Shown: in pieces, positions 42,599 to 54,394 of the stretch
How the letters are laid out: each line of letters opens with the position of its first letter
Position numbering within the stretch: position 1 is the stretch's first letter
From: Heloderma charlesbogerti
Taxonomy: Eukaryota; Chordata; Lepidosauria; Squamata; Helodermatidae
NCBI GenBank assembly: GCA_026122225.1
Contig: JANEZZ010002242.1
Coordinates: 372,001-436,000, forward strand
Length of the DNA stretch: 64,000 bases
Reading direction: 5' to 3'
Notes under the pieces: model-generated
Seen by the model: only the letters and a program-made list of their open reading frames with translations
What the model was told of the DNA's origin: nothing
Databases searched by the model: none
Program-made: the position numbers and the translations under genes

Positions 42599-42739
42599 TT
42601 AGGGTGCAATCCTATGCATGTTTAGAGAGAAAAAAGTCCTACAAATCCCAGCATTTTCCAGTCAGCCATCCTGGCTGGGGCATGCTGGGAGTTGTAGGAC
42701 TTTTTTTGTTGTCTAACCATGCATAGGATTGCACCCTTA
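42599..42739. mobile_element. Harbinger-like MITE with TTA TSD, copy 1
   Basis: Element 42602-42736 (135 bp). GGGTGCAATCCTATGCATG at the left pairs with CATGCATAGGATTGCACCC at the right. Inside, AAAAAGTCCTACAAATCCCA pairs with the reverse of TGGGAGTTGTAGGACTTTTT. TTA flanks both sides. A 3-bp TWA-type TSD and GGG-start TIR are typical of PIF/Harbinger. Confidence 0.8.
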
Positions 42740-42904
42740 GAAATGTCCACATGAAGTAGCCTCATTGCCACAGCAGTGTGAGCCGTTGAATCCACAGCAA
42801 CACTTGATCTTCTGGAAGCCCCGAACATGCCATTTCTCTCTCCCCCTTTTGAAATAAAGTGCATGAGTGTGGGCCTCATGGGGTCAAGGCATTGCCTTCC
42901 CCAT

Positions 42905-42985
42905 GACCATGCAGGCTGGGGATGATGGGAGTTGCAGTCCAACACATCTGGAAGGCACAGTTTGGGGAAGGCTGGGTTAAACAAA
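42905..42985. repeat. MITE arm, GATGGGAGTTG.AGTCCAA family
   Basis: GGGGATGATGGGAGTTGCAG, TCCAACACATCTGGAAGGCA, then TTTGGGGAAGGCTGGG. This corresponds to the right arm of the 27092-27225 MITE. Confidence 0.6.
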
Positions 42986-44399
42986 CATCATGTTCTCCAT
43001 GCAGCGATGATAACAGGGTAGCTTTGTGTGAAGATTTTTTAAATCTATTAACCAAGCTATATTTTTTTTGGACAACCCCTTTGGTAGGTTTGCATTAAAC
43101 TGTAAAAGAAAATAATTATTTTTATACACATACATACACATATATTTCTTAACATGATTTTTAAATGATGACGATGATGATGATGATGCCTGTGGAGAGA
43201 ATAAAGAAAACTGAAACTAGTAGCAGAGTTTGTCTCAAGCTCATTCAGTTTTGCACATCTCTGCAGATTCTACACGTACTACTCGTTAGTGCTCGTTAGT
43301 GCTAAATTTGAGATTTCATGGCAATATGTGCCTATGTAAGATGTAATCCTAGCTGAATTGACAATTTTTCCAACTCTTACAGAAGCTGTATTACAAATAT
43401 TCTGAAAGCTTTGTTCCCAGAGAAGTTGGAATATTTATGAATATCCTGCACTACAGCACAGCTCAACCAACCCATGTTAGATGCTTCTCAAGCACAATAT
43501 AATACAGATTTTTAGATCTGCAGCAGGAATAGCTTTTGATTCCGCTTTTTTAATTAGTATCCAAGAGCCATTGTAAACTTATTGTTTCAGTATAAAATGT
43601 CTGAAATGGAATCAAGAACTTTATTCAAACAATAGTAAAGCTAATATTTTCTTTTAACTGTCTATTAGAAATGAGTTACATTTGTGAAAAGGGCACACCT
43701 TGTTATATTAGGGATAATATTTCATACGTTATGTATATAATTGCAATATTATGTCTGGTAGAAGATCAGTAGTTTTGCTAAAACACTATTGGTTATTTTG
43801 TTACTCGTATCATTGTGTAAATTTCAGGCCTACATTTTAATGTCAATTTCTTGATTGCATTTGAATATAGCAATCTCCTTGCTCTAGATACCAAAGGAAG
43901 CAGGGAAGGGGGTCTCTGTGAGTTTTGAGGTAAAGTGTGTGTTTTGGGCCCCAGACCCCAACTCTGACTTGTATTTAGGTTCTTGGGCAAGTTAGGGCTC
44001 AATCCTATTGAGACATTCAGTAACCTCTGAAATGGGAGACTACCGACTATCCAATGCAAGGCTGTCCCTACCTGGACCTTTTCTCCATGAGCTCAGTCTA
44101 GGGAGGGAAACCTCTGGTGGCCCCTGGGCTCTATAACCTAGCCATAAAATCTTTCCTGCTGGACATGGACCCTTTTAAAACCCTGCCCTCCTACTTTTGA
44201 TCTCTCTCCCCGCCCCCCGCATGTCCCCCACTGTTCTCTGATGTGGAAGTATAAATAGGAATTAGGATGGCTGCTTCTCAATTGCTCCAAAAGAGGACAT
44301 GAATTACCAAAAAAAGGAGGACAAAAGAGATCTATCTGTGTAAAATTTACATATGTTACTTTATATGTATATATGCAAATTTAGAAATCGTTATTAAAA
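42986..44399. other. No gene recognised (1.4 kb)
   Basis: AT-rich DNA with a short (GATGAT)n run near 43169-43188. No recognisable repeat or domain. Confidence 0.4.
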
Positions 44400-44660
44400 T
44401 TTAAATACAAATACCGTACATCTCAACTAAGTGCGGAAGACTGCAACCAGGTGACCTGTGTGCCTTGCTGGGTCTGCTGCTCATGTGCTGCTGATGGGCA
44501 CCTTCAAGGCCCAGCTCTTCCTTCTGATGGTTCTTTATCTCAAACCAGACTTGGACTGGACAGCCCTTCAAATAGAGGACACCTTCAAAACAAAGGACAG
44601 TCCTCTGGCAGTCAAAATGAGGACTGTCCTCTGTAAAAGAGGGCACATTGCCATCCTAAA
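44400..44660 (+). repeat. Unclassified interspersed repeat, copy 2
   Basis: Matches the reverse complement of 21150-21362 over most of its length: GGAAGACTGCAACCAGGTGA, GGCACCTTCAAGGCCC, CCAGACTTGGACTGGACAGC, GGACTGTCCTCTGTAAA. This copy carries an extra internal repetition of the GGACAGTCCTCTGGCAG segment. Confidence 0.65.
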
Positions 44661-45164
44661 TTGAATCAGAACAAGTTCTGGCAAAGCACTCTGTTTCCAG
44701 AAGCAACCTGCCAGATGCCTCTGCTCACAAGGAAAGCCTGAAGATGATGGCCATCCCCTCTTGTTATCTCCCAGTTAAGAAAAGAACAAAGTTTTATTCA
44801 TGGAGGTGCTAAATATTAGTAATGATAGTTAAATGGAACGTCCATGTAGCTGTTTACCTCTCAAAGGTATACCGTTTCTGGATATGGAATGTCCATTTAA
44901 ATATCAGAACATTCACAGATATTAGGTCTGTCAAGGGTTTTATATATTTCTTCCATATATTCATTATGCACTGAATTAAAATACTTCCTTTTGTCAGTCC
45001 TGAATCTACTTAACTTCATTGATTGTCACCAAGTTCTTGGAGTGATAGAAGGAAGAAATCTATCTGCTCTATCCAGCACCTCTTTTATTATTATAGAAGA
45101 TAGATAAGGCTCTGTCAAGTCGCCACTTAGATCCCCCCCCTCAATTAAAAGGTCTCAAACTTTA
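44661..45164. other. No gene recognised
   Basis: About 0.5 kb, AT-rich; nothing supported. Confidence 0.35.
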
Positions 45165-45250
45165 GCAGTCCTATACACATTTACCTGGGAGTAAGCCCTG
45201 TTAAGATGAATGAGACCTGCTTCTGAGTAGATATGCATAGGATTGCTCTG
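45165..45250. repeat. Palindromic MITE, CCTATGCA/AAGTAAG family
   Basis: AGCAGTCCTATACACATTTA, CCTGGGAGTAAGCCCTGTTA, CCTGCTTCTGAGTAGATATG and CATAGGATTGCTCT. The ends pair (TCCTATACACA / ATGCATAGGA), and the inner AAGTAAG-type words face each other. Confidence 0.75.
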
Positions 45251-45574
45251 TTGGTTGTTTTCTTTACTTTTTGTGTACCTTACTTTTTTTCTTAGATGAG
45301 GGAACCATAACTACACATTGCATCCTGCATGTGGCAATGCTACAGATTTATATAATACCATCATGCTTCTGTTCTTTGCTGCTGGGAGAGACAAAAAAGG
45401 AGTGGGGGGGGGGACAAACCTGTGTTTTCTGTGTTCTATGCCAGTCAATGTAGAAATAAATTAATTCTGTATACTCAGTGGCAAATATGATTGGCAGATT
45501 TCTGGAGGATGTGGTTTTAATACACAAAAATAGCATAATGAAAAACAACAATTACATTGTGGTGGAGCTAGAGA
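45251..45574. other. No gene recognised
   Basis: Contains a G run near 45405-45412; nothing else. Confidence 0.35.
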
Positions 45575-45680
45575 TTTACTTATGCTTAGACACACTGAAA
45601 TCAGTGGGACATAAGTCAGTCATGATTAATGTGTTGTCCCATTGATTTCAATGGGTGTACTCTAAGAAAGACTTAGCCTG
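45575..45680. repeat. Palindromic MITE, AAGTAAG family (divergent)
   Basis: ACTGAAATCAGTGGGACATA and TGTCCCATTGATTTCAATGG face each other around a short centre. Confidence 0.6.
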
Positions 45681-46024
45681 GTCTGACCCAATAACTTTTT
45701 CTCAAGTTACATATTCATCTTTTTATTGTATAGAAGTTACATTATAATTCCAACTGTTTCTGATATGAATCCAAGCCTGCACAAAGTGTGACCTGCCAGC
45801 CAAACTACATGCACCCCACCAGCCAGTCAGTAAACCTCCTGTTTTTTGCTGCACTGCCTGGGGTCTGCAAAAACAAAGCATGTTTCAAGCAACTGGCAGG
45901 CCACAATACATTGGCTGGTGGTGCCTGCAGCTTGTTCGATTGCAAGACATATAATCTTGAACGCATTTATATGAATTTCAACTAGTGCAGAGTGCCTGAA
46001 CTGGTTAATGAACCATTTTTTTAA
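45681..46024. other. No gene recognised
   Basis: About 0.34 kb; short open frames have no recognisable domain. Confidence 0.35.
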
Positions 46025-46185
46025 AGCAGCCTTCCTTGACCTGGTTGAGCCTTTCTCAACCATGCTGTCCAGCTGTGTGTGTGTGGGGGGGGCACCCACA
46101 GCTCCCATAATTGGCATTGCTGGCTGGAAATGATGGGAGTTGCTGTCCTACACATCTGGAGGGTGCCAGGTCAGGAAGGACTACT
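46025..46185. repeat. MITE, GACCTGGTTGAGCC / GGTGCCAGGTCAGG type
   Basis: CCTTCCTTGACCTGG at the left pairs with CCAGGTCAGGAAGG at the right. The interior holds CACAGCTCCCATAATTGGCA and AATGATGGGAGTTGCTGTCC. Related to the 27092-27225 element. A (GT)n stretch lies inside. Confidence 0.65.
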
Positions 46186-46476
46186 TTAATATAATGTCTG
46201 AAGGGTAACCAAACTGAAGGCTTAAAAAATCCTGAATCAGAATGGAAGCCAGATTTATAACAGTTCAACTCCCTGCAAGAAGGCTCCACTGAGCTTCTCA
46301 GTGTGTCATCATGTGAAAACATTCTATGTCCTTTTCATACAACCTGTGGACAACTCTTGCACTACTCTTGCACATGTTCTCTATTAAGTCACTATACCAC
46401 AGAGACACCTTGGTACTGAGGTTTGTGCCTGTGTATGTGCACCCCCCATAAGATTTTCATTTTTATTTTTTTTAAC

Positions 46477-46589
46477 TTAGGGTGCAATCCTATGCATGTT
46501 TAGGCAGAAAAAAGTTCTACAACTCCCAGCATGCTCCCAGCAACTGTAGGACTTTTTTCTGTCTAAACATGCATAGGATTGCTCCCCTA
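46477..46589. mobile_element. Harbinger-like MITE, copy 2
   Basis: Element 46480-46586 (107 bp). GGGTGCAATCCTATGCATG pairs with CATGCATAGGATTGCTCCC, and the inner AAAAAGTTCTACAACTCCCA pairs with CTGTAGGACTTTTTTCTGTC in reverse. Flanks are TTA and CTA, one mismatch. Same family as 42599-42739. Confidence 0.78.
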
Positions 46590-46749
46590 GATATGTCTTC
46601 AGTGAAAAGGATAGAGTTTTACCCTTTCACAATTTGCCAAGCAGGAGCATCATCTTCAATCACTGTAGGTCAATCTTGTTTGCACTTTCTTTTAGTGTCT
46701 GGGATTAAATTTCTGCAGACAACTTTAGTTTATAGTATTTTGTAATCGA

Positions 46750-46840
46750 GACTGTAATACTATGCTCACTTACTTGAGAGTATGTTTCATTGGTCTCAGT
46801 GGGGCTTACTTTTGAGTGGATGTGTATAGGATTGTACTGT
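46750..46840. repeat. Palindromic MITE, CCTATGCA/AAGTAAG family
   Basis: AATACTATGCTCACTTACTT, GGTCTCAGTGGGGCTTACTT, TTGAGTGGATGTGTATAGGA and TTGTACTG. Same layout as the copies at 45.2 and 61.8 kb. Confidence 0.65.
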
Positions 46841-47874
46841 TAGTAAGGATCTTATTTTATAGTTATATTTGATTTGGTTTTGAAAATATTTCTTCCCAAT
46901 TTGAGACCTTGGAATAACACAGGATAAAATATAAATCATTACAACAATGAACCAAGGATAGAAATAAAGATCCTATAAAGGTAATATTGTACAAAGCTAT
47001 TTCATTATTAAATGAACATAAAATATTTATACTTGTTAGCTTAGCAGCATGATTTAATTTAACAGATTTCTACACACAATAAATTTCTTGTTTTAAAAAC
47101 AGATGGTTATATTTATTTTTGTGTTTGTTTTTATATTTTGTTAACTACTTTGAGTGACACCTTTATGAAGGGGAAAAGCAGGATATACATTTTGGTGTAA
47201 ATAAATATGTGCCCTGGGTTGAATAACCCCCTTTCATGGGGCCATTTGTCCCTGGAAAAGGCGGTTTGGGGTGATTTTTAGAGAGGGCTTAGTAAATTCA
47301 AATAATGCCTTACTATTATTGATGAGGCAGCAGAGGTTTTCAGTTTCTTTCAGTGCTGGGCCAAATGTACCTCCCCTACTTTGTGGTCCTATTCATAGGC
47401 TGAAAAGGTGGGGAAACACTTTATGCACTTTTGGGGTGAGCTGGTGACATCCTTTCAACTTTCATGAGAGAGGGACTTAAAACTGTAGTGGTAAACAGCA
47501 TTGGTGCTTCCTTCTTTCTCACTTTTTTTTAAAGTGGTAGTACTCCTACTCTAAGCTGAGACCACTTTACCCCACATTGCCTCTGTTGCCCTCAACAATG
47601 CCTTTGTTGCCCTCAGTGTCATAACGTCAAGTCCTACTAGGTACATTGTTGTGGGAAAAACATGGCTGCCTCCAGTAGGGCAGCCTACCCAAAGAGTAAC
47701 TGAGTGCACCATCTAAATGAAGATGGGCCATTTGCTCATATGGAAATCAGTGCTGGACTTGGGGCAGTAACGGGTGTAAAACTCACCCCGAACACTGGAT
47801 GGCCCCAGCCTCCATGAAAGAAACTCTCATGATCAACACATATGATGCATCTTGTTGCACAGCTATCAGAGATG
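46841..47874. other. No gene recognised (1.0 kb)
   Basis: AT-rich at 46860-47210, then mixed; nothing supported. Confidence 0.4.
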
Positions 47875-47995
47875 TTTTATTAATTTGATTTATACCCCAC
47901 CTTTCCACCAAAACAAAAAGATGTTCAAGGCAGCTAACAGTAACAAAACCAAGATTAAAATGAATGTAATTAAAACAATAATAAAAACAGATACT
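47875..47995 (-). mobile_element. L2-type 3' tail
   Basis: TTTATTAATTTGATTTATAC, then CCCACCTTTCCACC and TGTTCAAGGCAGCTAACAGT, then A-rich DNA. Reversed L2-group 3' UTR stem and tail. Confidence 0.55.
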
Positions 47996-50900
47996 TCCCT
48001 GTGGTATCTGCAGTATAGGGGTTTTTATTTGTGCCCTTGTCCCACACATCAAAGTGACAGGCTTTTGGCTAGTCTCATACACAAATACTCAGCCCGTACC
48101 TGGGTTTCAACTTCTTGTTACACATAACGCAGCACATAATTATGCTGACAAAGGCCAGGAGAAGCAATAGGTCTCTGAATATAGCATGTACACAGATTAC
48201 TATATTCATACACGTGCACACACACTCCAGGTCACTGCAGTATACAGGCCCTTGTCTGCTCACCCACCACCTATTAAAATGACAGGTATTTCTCTAGTAA
48301 ATTAATAAAGGCCACATTACTGTCATATCTCTGAATGTCAAGTTTTTTAAAAGTTACAATGTTGCAAGGGTGGGCGTAGTGAGCAAAAATAAAATATATA
48401 TGACAGCTTTAATAGAGTCAAGGCTGCCATAAATATACATTGATTATTCTGTATACCATGACACAATGAAAATAAAATGCAGATACTCTCAAGTTCTCTA
48501 GGTTATAATTTAGGATAATGTACACTACATAAAGATAACACACACCACACAATACCCTAGAGGATTCTATAAAATATAGCACAAGAATTTAAAAAAGCAA
48601 CAACACAAGTTTCTACTCTATATTTTGTGTATTCAAAAGTGGTGTGAATGTGTGTAGTTTTTTTTATTATCATCATCATCATCATTATTATTATTGCTAT
48701 TGTTATTGTTTCGTTATTGTTACTGTTATTATTTTTTAAAATGTTGCTGGCATGAAACAATTTGGAGTTCAGTTTCAGACTGTATTATTTTGTCTAGCAA
48801 TACCGGTGAGTAATGTGTTTCTGATTGCCTTTCTAAAGAAATGTTACTTTATGCACTGGAAGAAAAGAAAGTGAAAAGAAAGATTTTTTTTAGAAGCAGA
48901 CAGCAAGGGGGATTGAGTTAGAAAGTGCTGAGTATTCCTAGCTTCCACTGATGCCCAATGAGATGTCACTCAGTATCTTGTGAGGAATTTGCCAAGCTAG
49001 TGAGGGGTGCTTATGCCTAGATCTAACAAAATACTTAAACAGGTACTTTATGGGGGGGGGATGTGACTCATTCCAGTTGTACTGTTCTACCTTTGGAATG
49101 TAGTATTTACCTTTATATCAGTTCCACAGCTGTAAAGTATGTTGGGATGATACAGTTTATTAGACTAGTCTGTTGATCTAAATAGAAGAGACAAAAACAA
49201 GCTTTTGGGTTCACATGTCTGCCATATAGCACAGAAGCTTTAAAAAGGAAAAACAAACAAGTACGGGTTTTGCTATTCCAGTTCAGCTTACACTGTGTCT
49301 TTTGAGTACATCTTTAAAGCTCTTCACTGGATCAACCTAAATTATTCAGAATCTGACAGGATTGTGCCATCTGTCTAACTAGAAATTATAGTGTTTGTGA
49401 CTGAGCCATTCCTTGATCCCAGCCAATATTCCAGTATGCCCTGAGTGAGCTAAATTGCAGGCAATTCCATCCCAGGATTTATACTCAACTGGTAGGATGG
49501 AGGGCACTCTGTGAGAGAGAATGGTGTTTTGCTATATGTATGGCCAGAACTGGATATATCAAAGTCTGCATCTCTAGGGTTTCCTAAACAGCAAGCTTCT
49601 TCTTTCAAAGGGTCAAGACAGTTGGGCCTGTCCTACCAGTAGGCAGAGTGAGATGGCTGTCTTAAGAAGCCGATTTTGGGTGTTGTGAAAGGGCAGCAAA
49701 TTGTTTGCTTTATAATTTATTATTGCTGTATTTTTAACGCCAAAGATGAGGAGAGGCACTTATGGGATTTTCTGCCTCAGTTGTCAAAATAGCTTGTCCA
49801 ACCTTGAGTACCATACACCTTGACTTAGGGAAAGAGGGACGACTTTCTGCTCCACTCTTGGGCAGGCCCTAACAGACAATTGTCCTTCCAGGAGCAGGTA
49901 TAGCTTTTTCTTCTGCAATGCAAGCTCGGTTTCTCTCTGCCAGCTCTTCTACTGACACAAATATCTGCTTTTACTCCAGTACAGATTTCCCCTTCTCCCT
50001 TCATCCTTCAGGCAGGCATGTTTATCCATTTAAACCTACATTGGGTGCCTCTCACCTCCCTTTTAAAGCCAATCCATGTTTTGTTTAGTTTTTAAATTGA
50101 AACATTGCTCTGGAATAGGATTAGGTGGAAGTGGTTTTGTAACTGCCACAAGGGTCAGGCAATCAGCCCTCTACACAGCTGGATGGGGAGATGGGAGGTA
50201 GGTAGCTATGTGACTGTCACAAGGGTCATCCAATCAGCACTCTGCCCAGCTGTATTTTCTCGGAAATATGAAGAACCAGTTCCTCGTGAGGACCAAAACA
50301 GACATAACTTTAAATCTCTGTGTAGCAGCTACTTCATTTGTCCATTTTTACTCTAGAGTAGGTGCAGGGGACTTGATCCAGATCTTAAAAGCACCCCAAC
50401 TTCCATGCCAGTCTGAATTAGGTCCCCTCTGCCTACTCTAGGGTAAACAGCAAGAAAATAAGTAGCTGCTACACACAGATTTAAAGTAATGTCTGTTTTG
50501 GCACTGCGGTTGATTCCGTTTGGAAGTTTGTCCAAAAAACTGAGAGATGAGTATGGATCCAAAGAAGGCTAGCTGCTCAAGCTAAGTTTCACAGAAGTGT
50601 TCGGTCGTGAGACATTTGATGTGTCTTATTTGTTCAGGGCATGCCAGTTTTAGGGGATCTTCAGGTGGGTTGTTGCCAGCTCTGCACTTTCTTCCATTGG
50701 GTGAGGATATGGGGCAGGTGAAGCCAAGTTGGCCAGGCCCCTCCTTCTGCTTGCCATACCAACTGGGGCAGAGAGCAAAGTGCAAAGGGAAAGGACTTGG
50801 CTGGTGCTTGCCAGAGCTCCTACAAGTGCCAGCCAAGTATGCGTACACCACTTCCCCACTAGTATCCCCTTGGAGCTGCTTGCTCTCCTTCCTCCCCAAG

Positions 50901-51034
50901 CTCCTGGCAGCCTCCAGGCTGGGGGTAGGAGGGAGTCACAGAGGGAGCCCAAGCCTCCGCAGGCCAGATGGGGAACCTCCACGGGCCAGATTAGGTCTGC
51001 AGGCTGGAGGTCCTCCAACCGGGAGATCCAGCAA
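47996..51034. other. No gene recognised (3.0 kb)
   Basis: A low-complexity ATC/ATT run lies at 48666-48735. A 201-codon open frame at 50607-51212 has no recognisable motif. Two related words (TCTGTGTAGCAGCTAC near 50317 and its reverse GTAGCTGCTACACACAGA near 50463) form a loose inverted pair. No repeat family was recognised. Confidence 0.4.
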
Positions 51035-51135
51035 TCTTGCTGAAGCTAAGGAGGTGTGGGTCTTGTCAGTGGCTAATAGAAGACTACCTGGGAACCCTGG
51101 GTATGCTGCCTTGAGTTTCCGGATGGGGAAAGCAG
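51035..51135 (+). mobile_element. 5S-headed SINE with Sauria-type tail (degenerate)
   Basis: CTTGCTGAAGCTAAGGAGGT, AGACTACCTGGGAACCCTGG (5S-like), then GTATGCTGCCTTGAGTTTCC and an AGCAGGAATTTATTTATTTA-type tail. It has the same order of parts as the copy at 52.0 kb. Confidence 0.6.
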
Positions 51136-51140
51136 GAATT

Positions 51141-51640
51141 TATTTATTTATTGAATTTCTTAGTTGCCTTTCTCTTAAAAAGGTCCAAGGTTATGTACAA
51201 CAAAATGATTAAACATACAAAATATAAATTAGCTAAAAACAGTTTCCATTAAAAATTCCAAAATGTAATAAAATACCTAAAAACATCAGTATGGACCACA
51301 ACAACTTATGCATAAAAAGCCCATCATATGAAACCCCTTTCAAATGCCTGGCAGTAGAGTTCCTGACACTGGAAAGATGACAGTATTGATCAGCACCAGG
51401 TGGGCTTCACTGGGGAGAGCATGCCACAGTTGGAGGGCCACCACTGAAAAGGCACTGTCCCTTGTTGCTATCCTCTGAATGTGTCTTGGAGAAGTCACTT
51501 TGAGGAAGTGACTCAGATGTTGATTGCAGTGTACTGGTAGGCTCATACTGGGAGAGATCCTCCCCATAATTTGGGATGGATTTACCAAATTTCAGTGGAG
51601 GTTTTTGGTAAGTCCCTTGTATCAACACCCTTTGTTATGC
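51141..51640 (-). mobile_element. L2-type LINE 3' end
   Basis: Reversed 3' UTR (51141-51300) then coding remnant (51340-51630) with AFSVVALQLWHALPSEA. This corresponds to the AFSVVAPTLWNSLPREL motif of the intact L2 ORF. Stops are present. Confidence 0.75.
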
Positions 51641-52008
51641 CTGTTTAGAGGCCTCTAGGTTCTAGAAAACACTAATGTTATCATTCAACCCATGCTATAG
51701 TCTGAAGGCTTCAGCATAAACAGCAACCTATTTGGTGTGGTTAAACCCTCCCCTCTACACCTGTTTCCCAGATGAGTCTTCAAGGACAGACTGCAGACTG
51801 TACAGTCAGAAGACAGGGCTGTAAAAATGGAAGGGCATCCTTTGTTCAACCCTAGGTCAGGTCTTTTAAGGAGATCTTTGATTCAGCTCATTTACACACT
51901 AAATTGCATTTTGAGAACTTGATTACCTGAGATCCATGATTTGAACAGGAATAGTAAAGATCCAAGTACCCGTGTCCCAGGGCATGGTCTGAAGGCTCAT
52001 GAGGCAGC
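51641..52008. other. No gene recognised
   Basis: About 0.37 kb; nothing supported. Confidence 0.35.
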
Positions 52009-52148
52009 CACCTCGCTGAAGCTAAGCAGGTCTGGGTCTGGTCAGTGCTTGGAGGGGAGACCACCTGGGAACCACATGTAGCCACCTTGAGTTCCATGAC
52101 AGAAGAAAGGTGGGATATAAATATAAGAAATAAATAAAATAAATAAAT
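52009..52148 (+). mobile_element. 5S-headed SINE with Sauria-type tail
   Basis: The head CTCGCTGAAGCTAAGCAGGT...GTGCTTGGAGGGGAGACCAC + CTGGGAACCA is 5S-derived. The tail GTAGCCACCTTGAGTTCCAT...GAAAGGTGGGATATAAATAT ends in (AAAT)n. This tail matches the Sauria SINE tails at 22.1 and 25.1 kb, not CR1. Confidence 0.85.
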
Positions 52149-53799
52149 GTATGCATCATACAGAACACCTTGGTTAGCTGAATCCGTTGATTATCAGGAT
52201 CCCTTACACATGTATGTAGGCTTCATTATTGCTGTACATGAACAGCACTCGTATTATCAGTTAATGTCCCTTGTTACTCACATAAATGAGTGTGCGTGTT
52301 TATATGTGTGTGGAGAGAGAGAGAGAGAGAGAGAGGTGGCAATCTAATTCCCACCTCACTTCCTCCTTTGGAAATAAATATTACCAAGAACTGGAGTGCA
52401 AGAAAAGAACAGAAAAGAAAAGAAACCCAAACTCTTTCATGCCAGTTTTCAAAATTGACTTGGCTAAGTGAAATTTTCCCTTTGAATCAAATATCCTTCT
52501 AATGCTTCTTGAAGTGCTTTTTGCCAGTTAAATCCATGCAAAACTGTGTAAATAATAAAGACTATGCTGAATAGTTTTAAAATTTAAAATTTAGAGCCTT
52601 TGGGAGTAGATGAAAGAAACATTATTTTGCTATTACTGTTTGAACAAGAGAATTTTGTATGCTTCAAGCTATTTACACATTCCCCTACAATGCAAACTTT
52701 GCTAGGAAGAGTGTTTATATAATATACCAGGACTTATCTCTTCAATATACTTGTTCGCCTTCCTCTGGGATTGAAATGAAGGATGTTACAAGTTATTTAA
52801 CTGTCAGAACTCAAGAAACAATAGAGAAGATAGCTAAGATACAACTGTTTTAAACTTTCATGTCATCATTTCATTCCAGACTGGGGCTTTGATGTTTCCT
52901 ATTGTGTAATTTGTTGTCTGCCTTTCCCTTCCCTTTCCCTACCTATTCCCATTTTAACTTCCCTGCTCAATTATCTGCTCAGGCAATAGAGGTGGAATGT
53001 CTTGCTTACAATTAAATTCTGTTGTGGTATTGCTACACAGGGAGCCAGTAAGAAGTATTCATTCTTCAGAAAGCAGGAACAAATGTATGTGGTTTTTTTA
53101 CTTGTTTTTTTTTTTTTTACTCCCAAGCCCAATTGATGGGAGCTAAAATGCTTTGGGGAAATCACCATTATTAACATTTCATCTTAACCTTTACTTACAT
53201 GTTCCTGTCATTTTTACAGCTATTTTCCACACACACCCTTCACTTTATTAACTTTTGATTTGGAAAGTCACTAAAAATTACAGTATGAAAATATATCATT
53301 ATTCATGCCACAGAACTTTTCTGACAGAGCTAATAGAAGTAGGTTGTCCTTTCCATGTTCGTTGTTCTGTGAATAGGAGGGAATTGAGGTCATCACCATC
53401 ACTACCCCTCAATTGCCCCTCCCCTACTCCAAGCAGATTCCAAAATACTGAAATAAAACTACAAACTAAACTTAGCCCAAAGGAACAGGTCATAAAACAA
53501 ATGAATACATAGATAAAAATGGCTAATAGTAGAGGGAATTTATTGTTGTCATAAAATATGCCTTACCTTCCTAAAATGTCACTAAATCGATGATGGAGAA
53601 AGATTTCAAGATGGCATGTCTTCAGGCAAAAATACCGTAAACCACCTGTATCAAGATAGCTCAAGCTATCCCATTATCCTGAACTGCTAAGGCTCATGAT
53701 TTCTGGGCAGTTGTGTGTATGTGTGTGTGAAAGATTCTATTTGACTGTGAGTGCCATTGTTTATGTAGCCAAAATGGCATCACCCTGGCATAAGAGGGA
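52149..53799. other. No gene; (GA)n at 52313-52336
   Basis: AT-rich DNA with one GA microsatellite and a poly-T near 53105-53119. Open frames are short and unremarkable. Confidence 0.4.
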
Positions 53800-54195
53800 G
53801 GTACCAGCAAGGTCCTTGACTGGGTGGTTGCTGATCAGCTCCAGATGCTCTTGGATGAGACCAATTATGTGGATCTCATAACTGGGTTCAGGATGGGTTT
53901 TGGCATAGCAGCAGCCTTTGTCTCCCTGTATAATGACCTATATTGGGAGAGAGACAGTGGGATTGTGACTCTGTTGATTCTCCTCAACCTCCTAGTGGCT
54001 TTTGATACCATTGGCCATGGTACCCTTCTGGAGTGATTGTCTGAGCTCAGTGTGAGGGGTACTGTATTGCAGTGGTTTCACTCCTATTTGGATTGTTGGC
54101 TCCAGAAGGTAATGGTTCGGGATAGTGCTTAGCCCTGTGAATTCCCCAGGATGGGGTTCCACGAAAGGGATATTTCTTGGCCTTGTGGGTTGTTC
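53800..54195 (+). mobile_element. L2-type RT fragment
   Basis: The frame holds ITGFRMGFGIAAAFVSLYND and LLILLNLLVAFDTIGHGTLL, aligned with LGFRPGHGTETALVALVDD and LVLLDLSAAFDTFDHGILL of the 62-63-kb L2. An in-frame stop follows (54036). Asp of the LLDLSAAFD motif is replaced by Asn. Confidence 0.8.
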
Positions 54196-54394
54196 AGCAT
54201 GGGGTTCTACTAAGGATGTTTGAGAATATTGTTTTTGTTTGCAAATCATGCAAACATGTCCTGTTCATAACCTCAAATTCCTGAATTTCTGATTGCATTT
54301 GAGAAGTGTGTGTGTATTATATAATTAAAATTAGCACTGTCCCAATTTTTTGACCTATTTATTTACAACTATTTGTTGATGGGGAGGGCCGAAA

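Noticed and set aside
50607..51212. 201-codon open frame
   Set aside because: No recognisable motif, and its end runs into a 5S-derived SINE.
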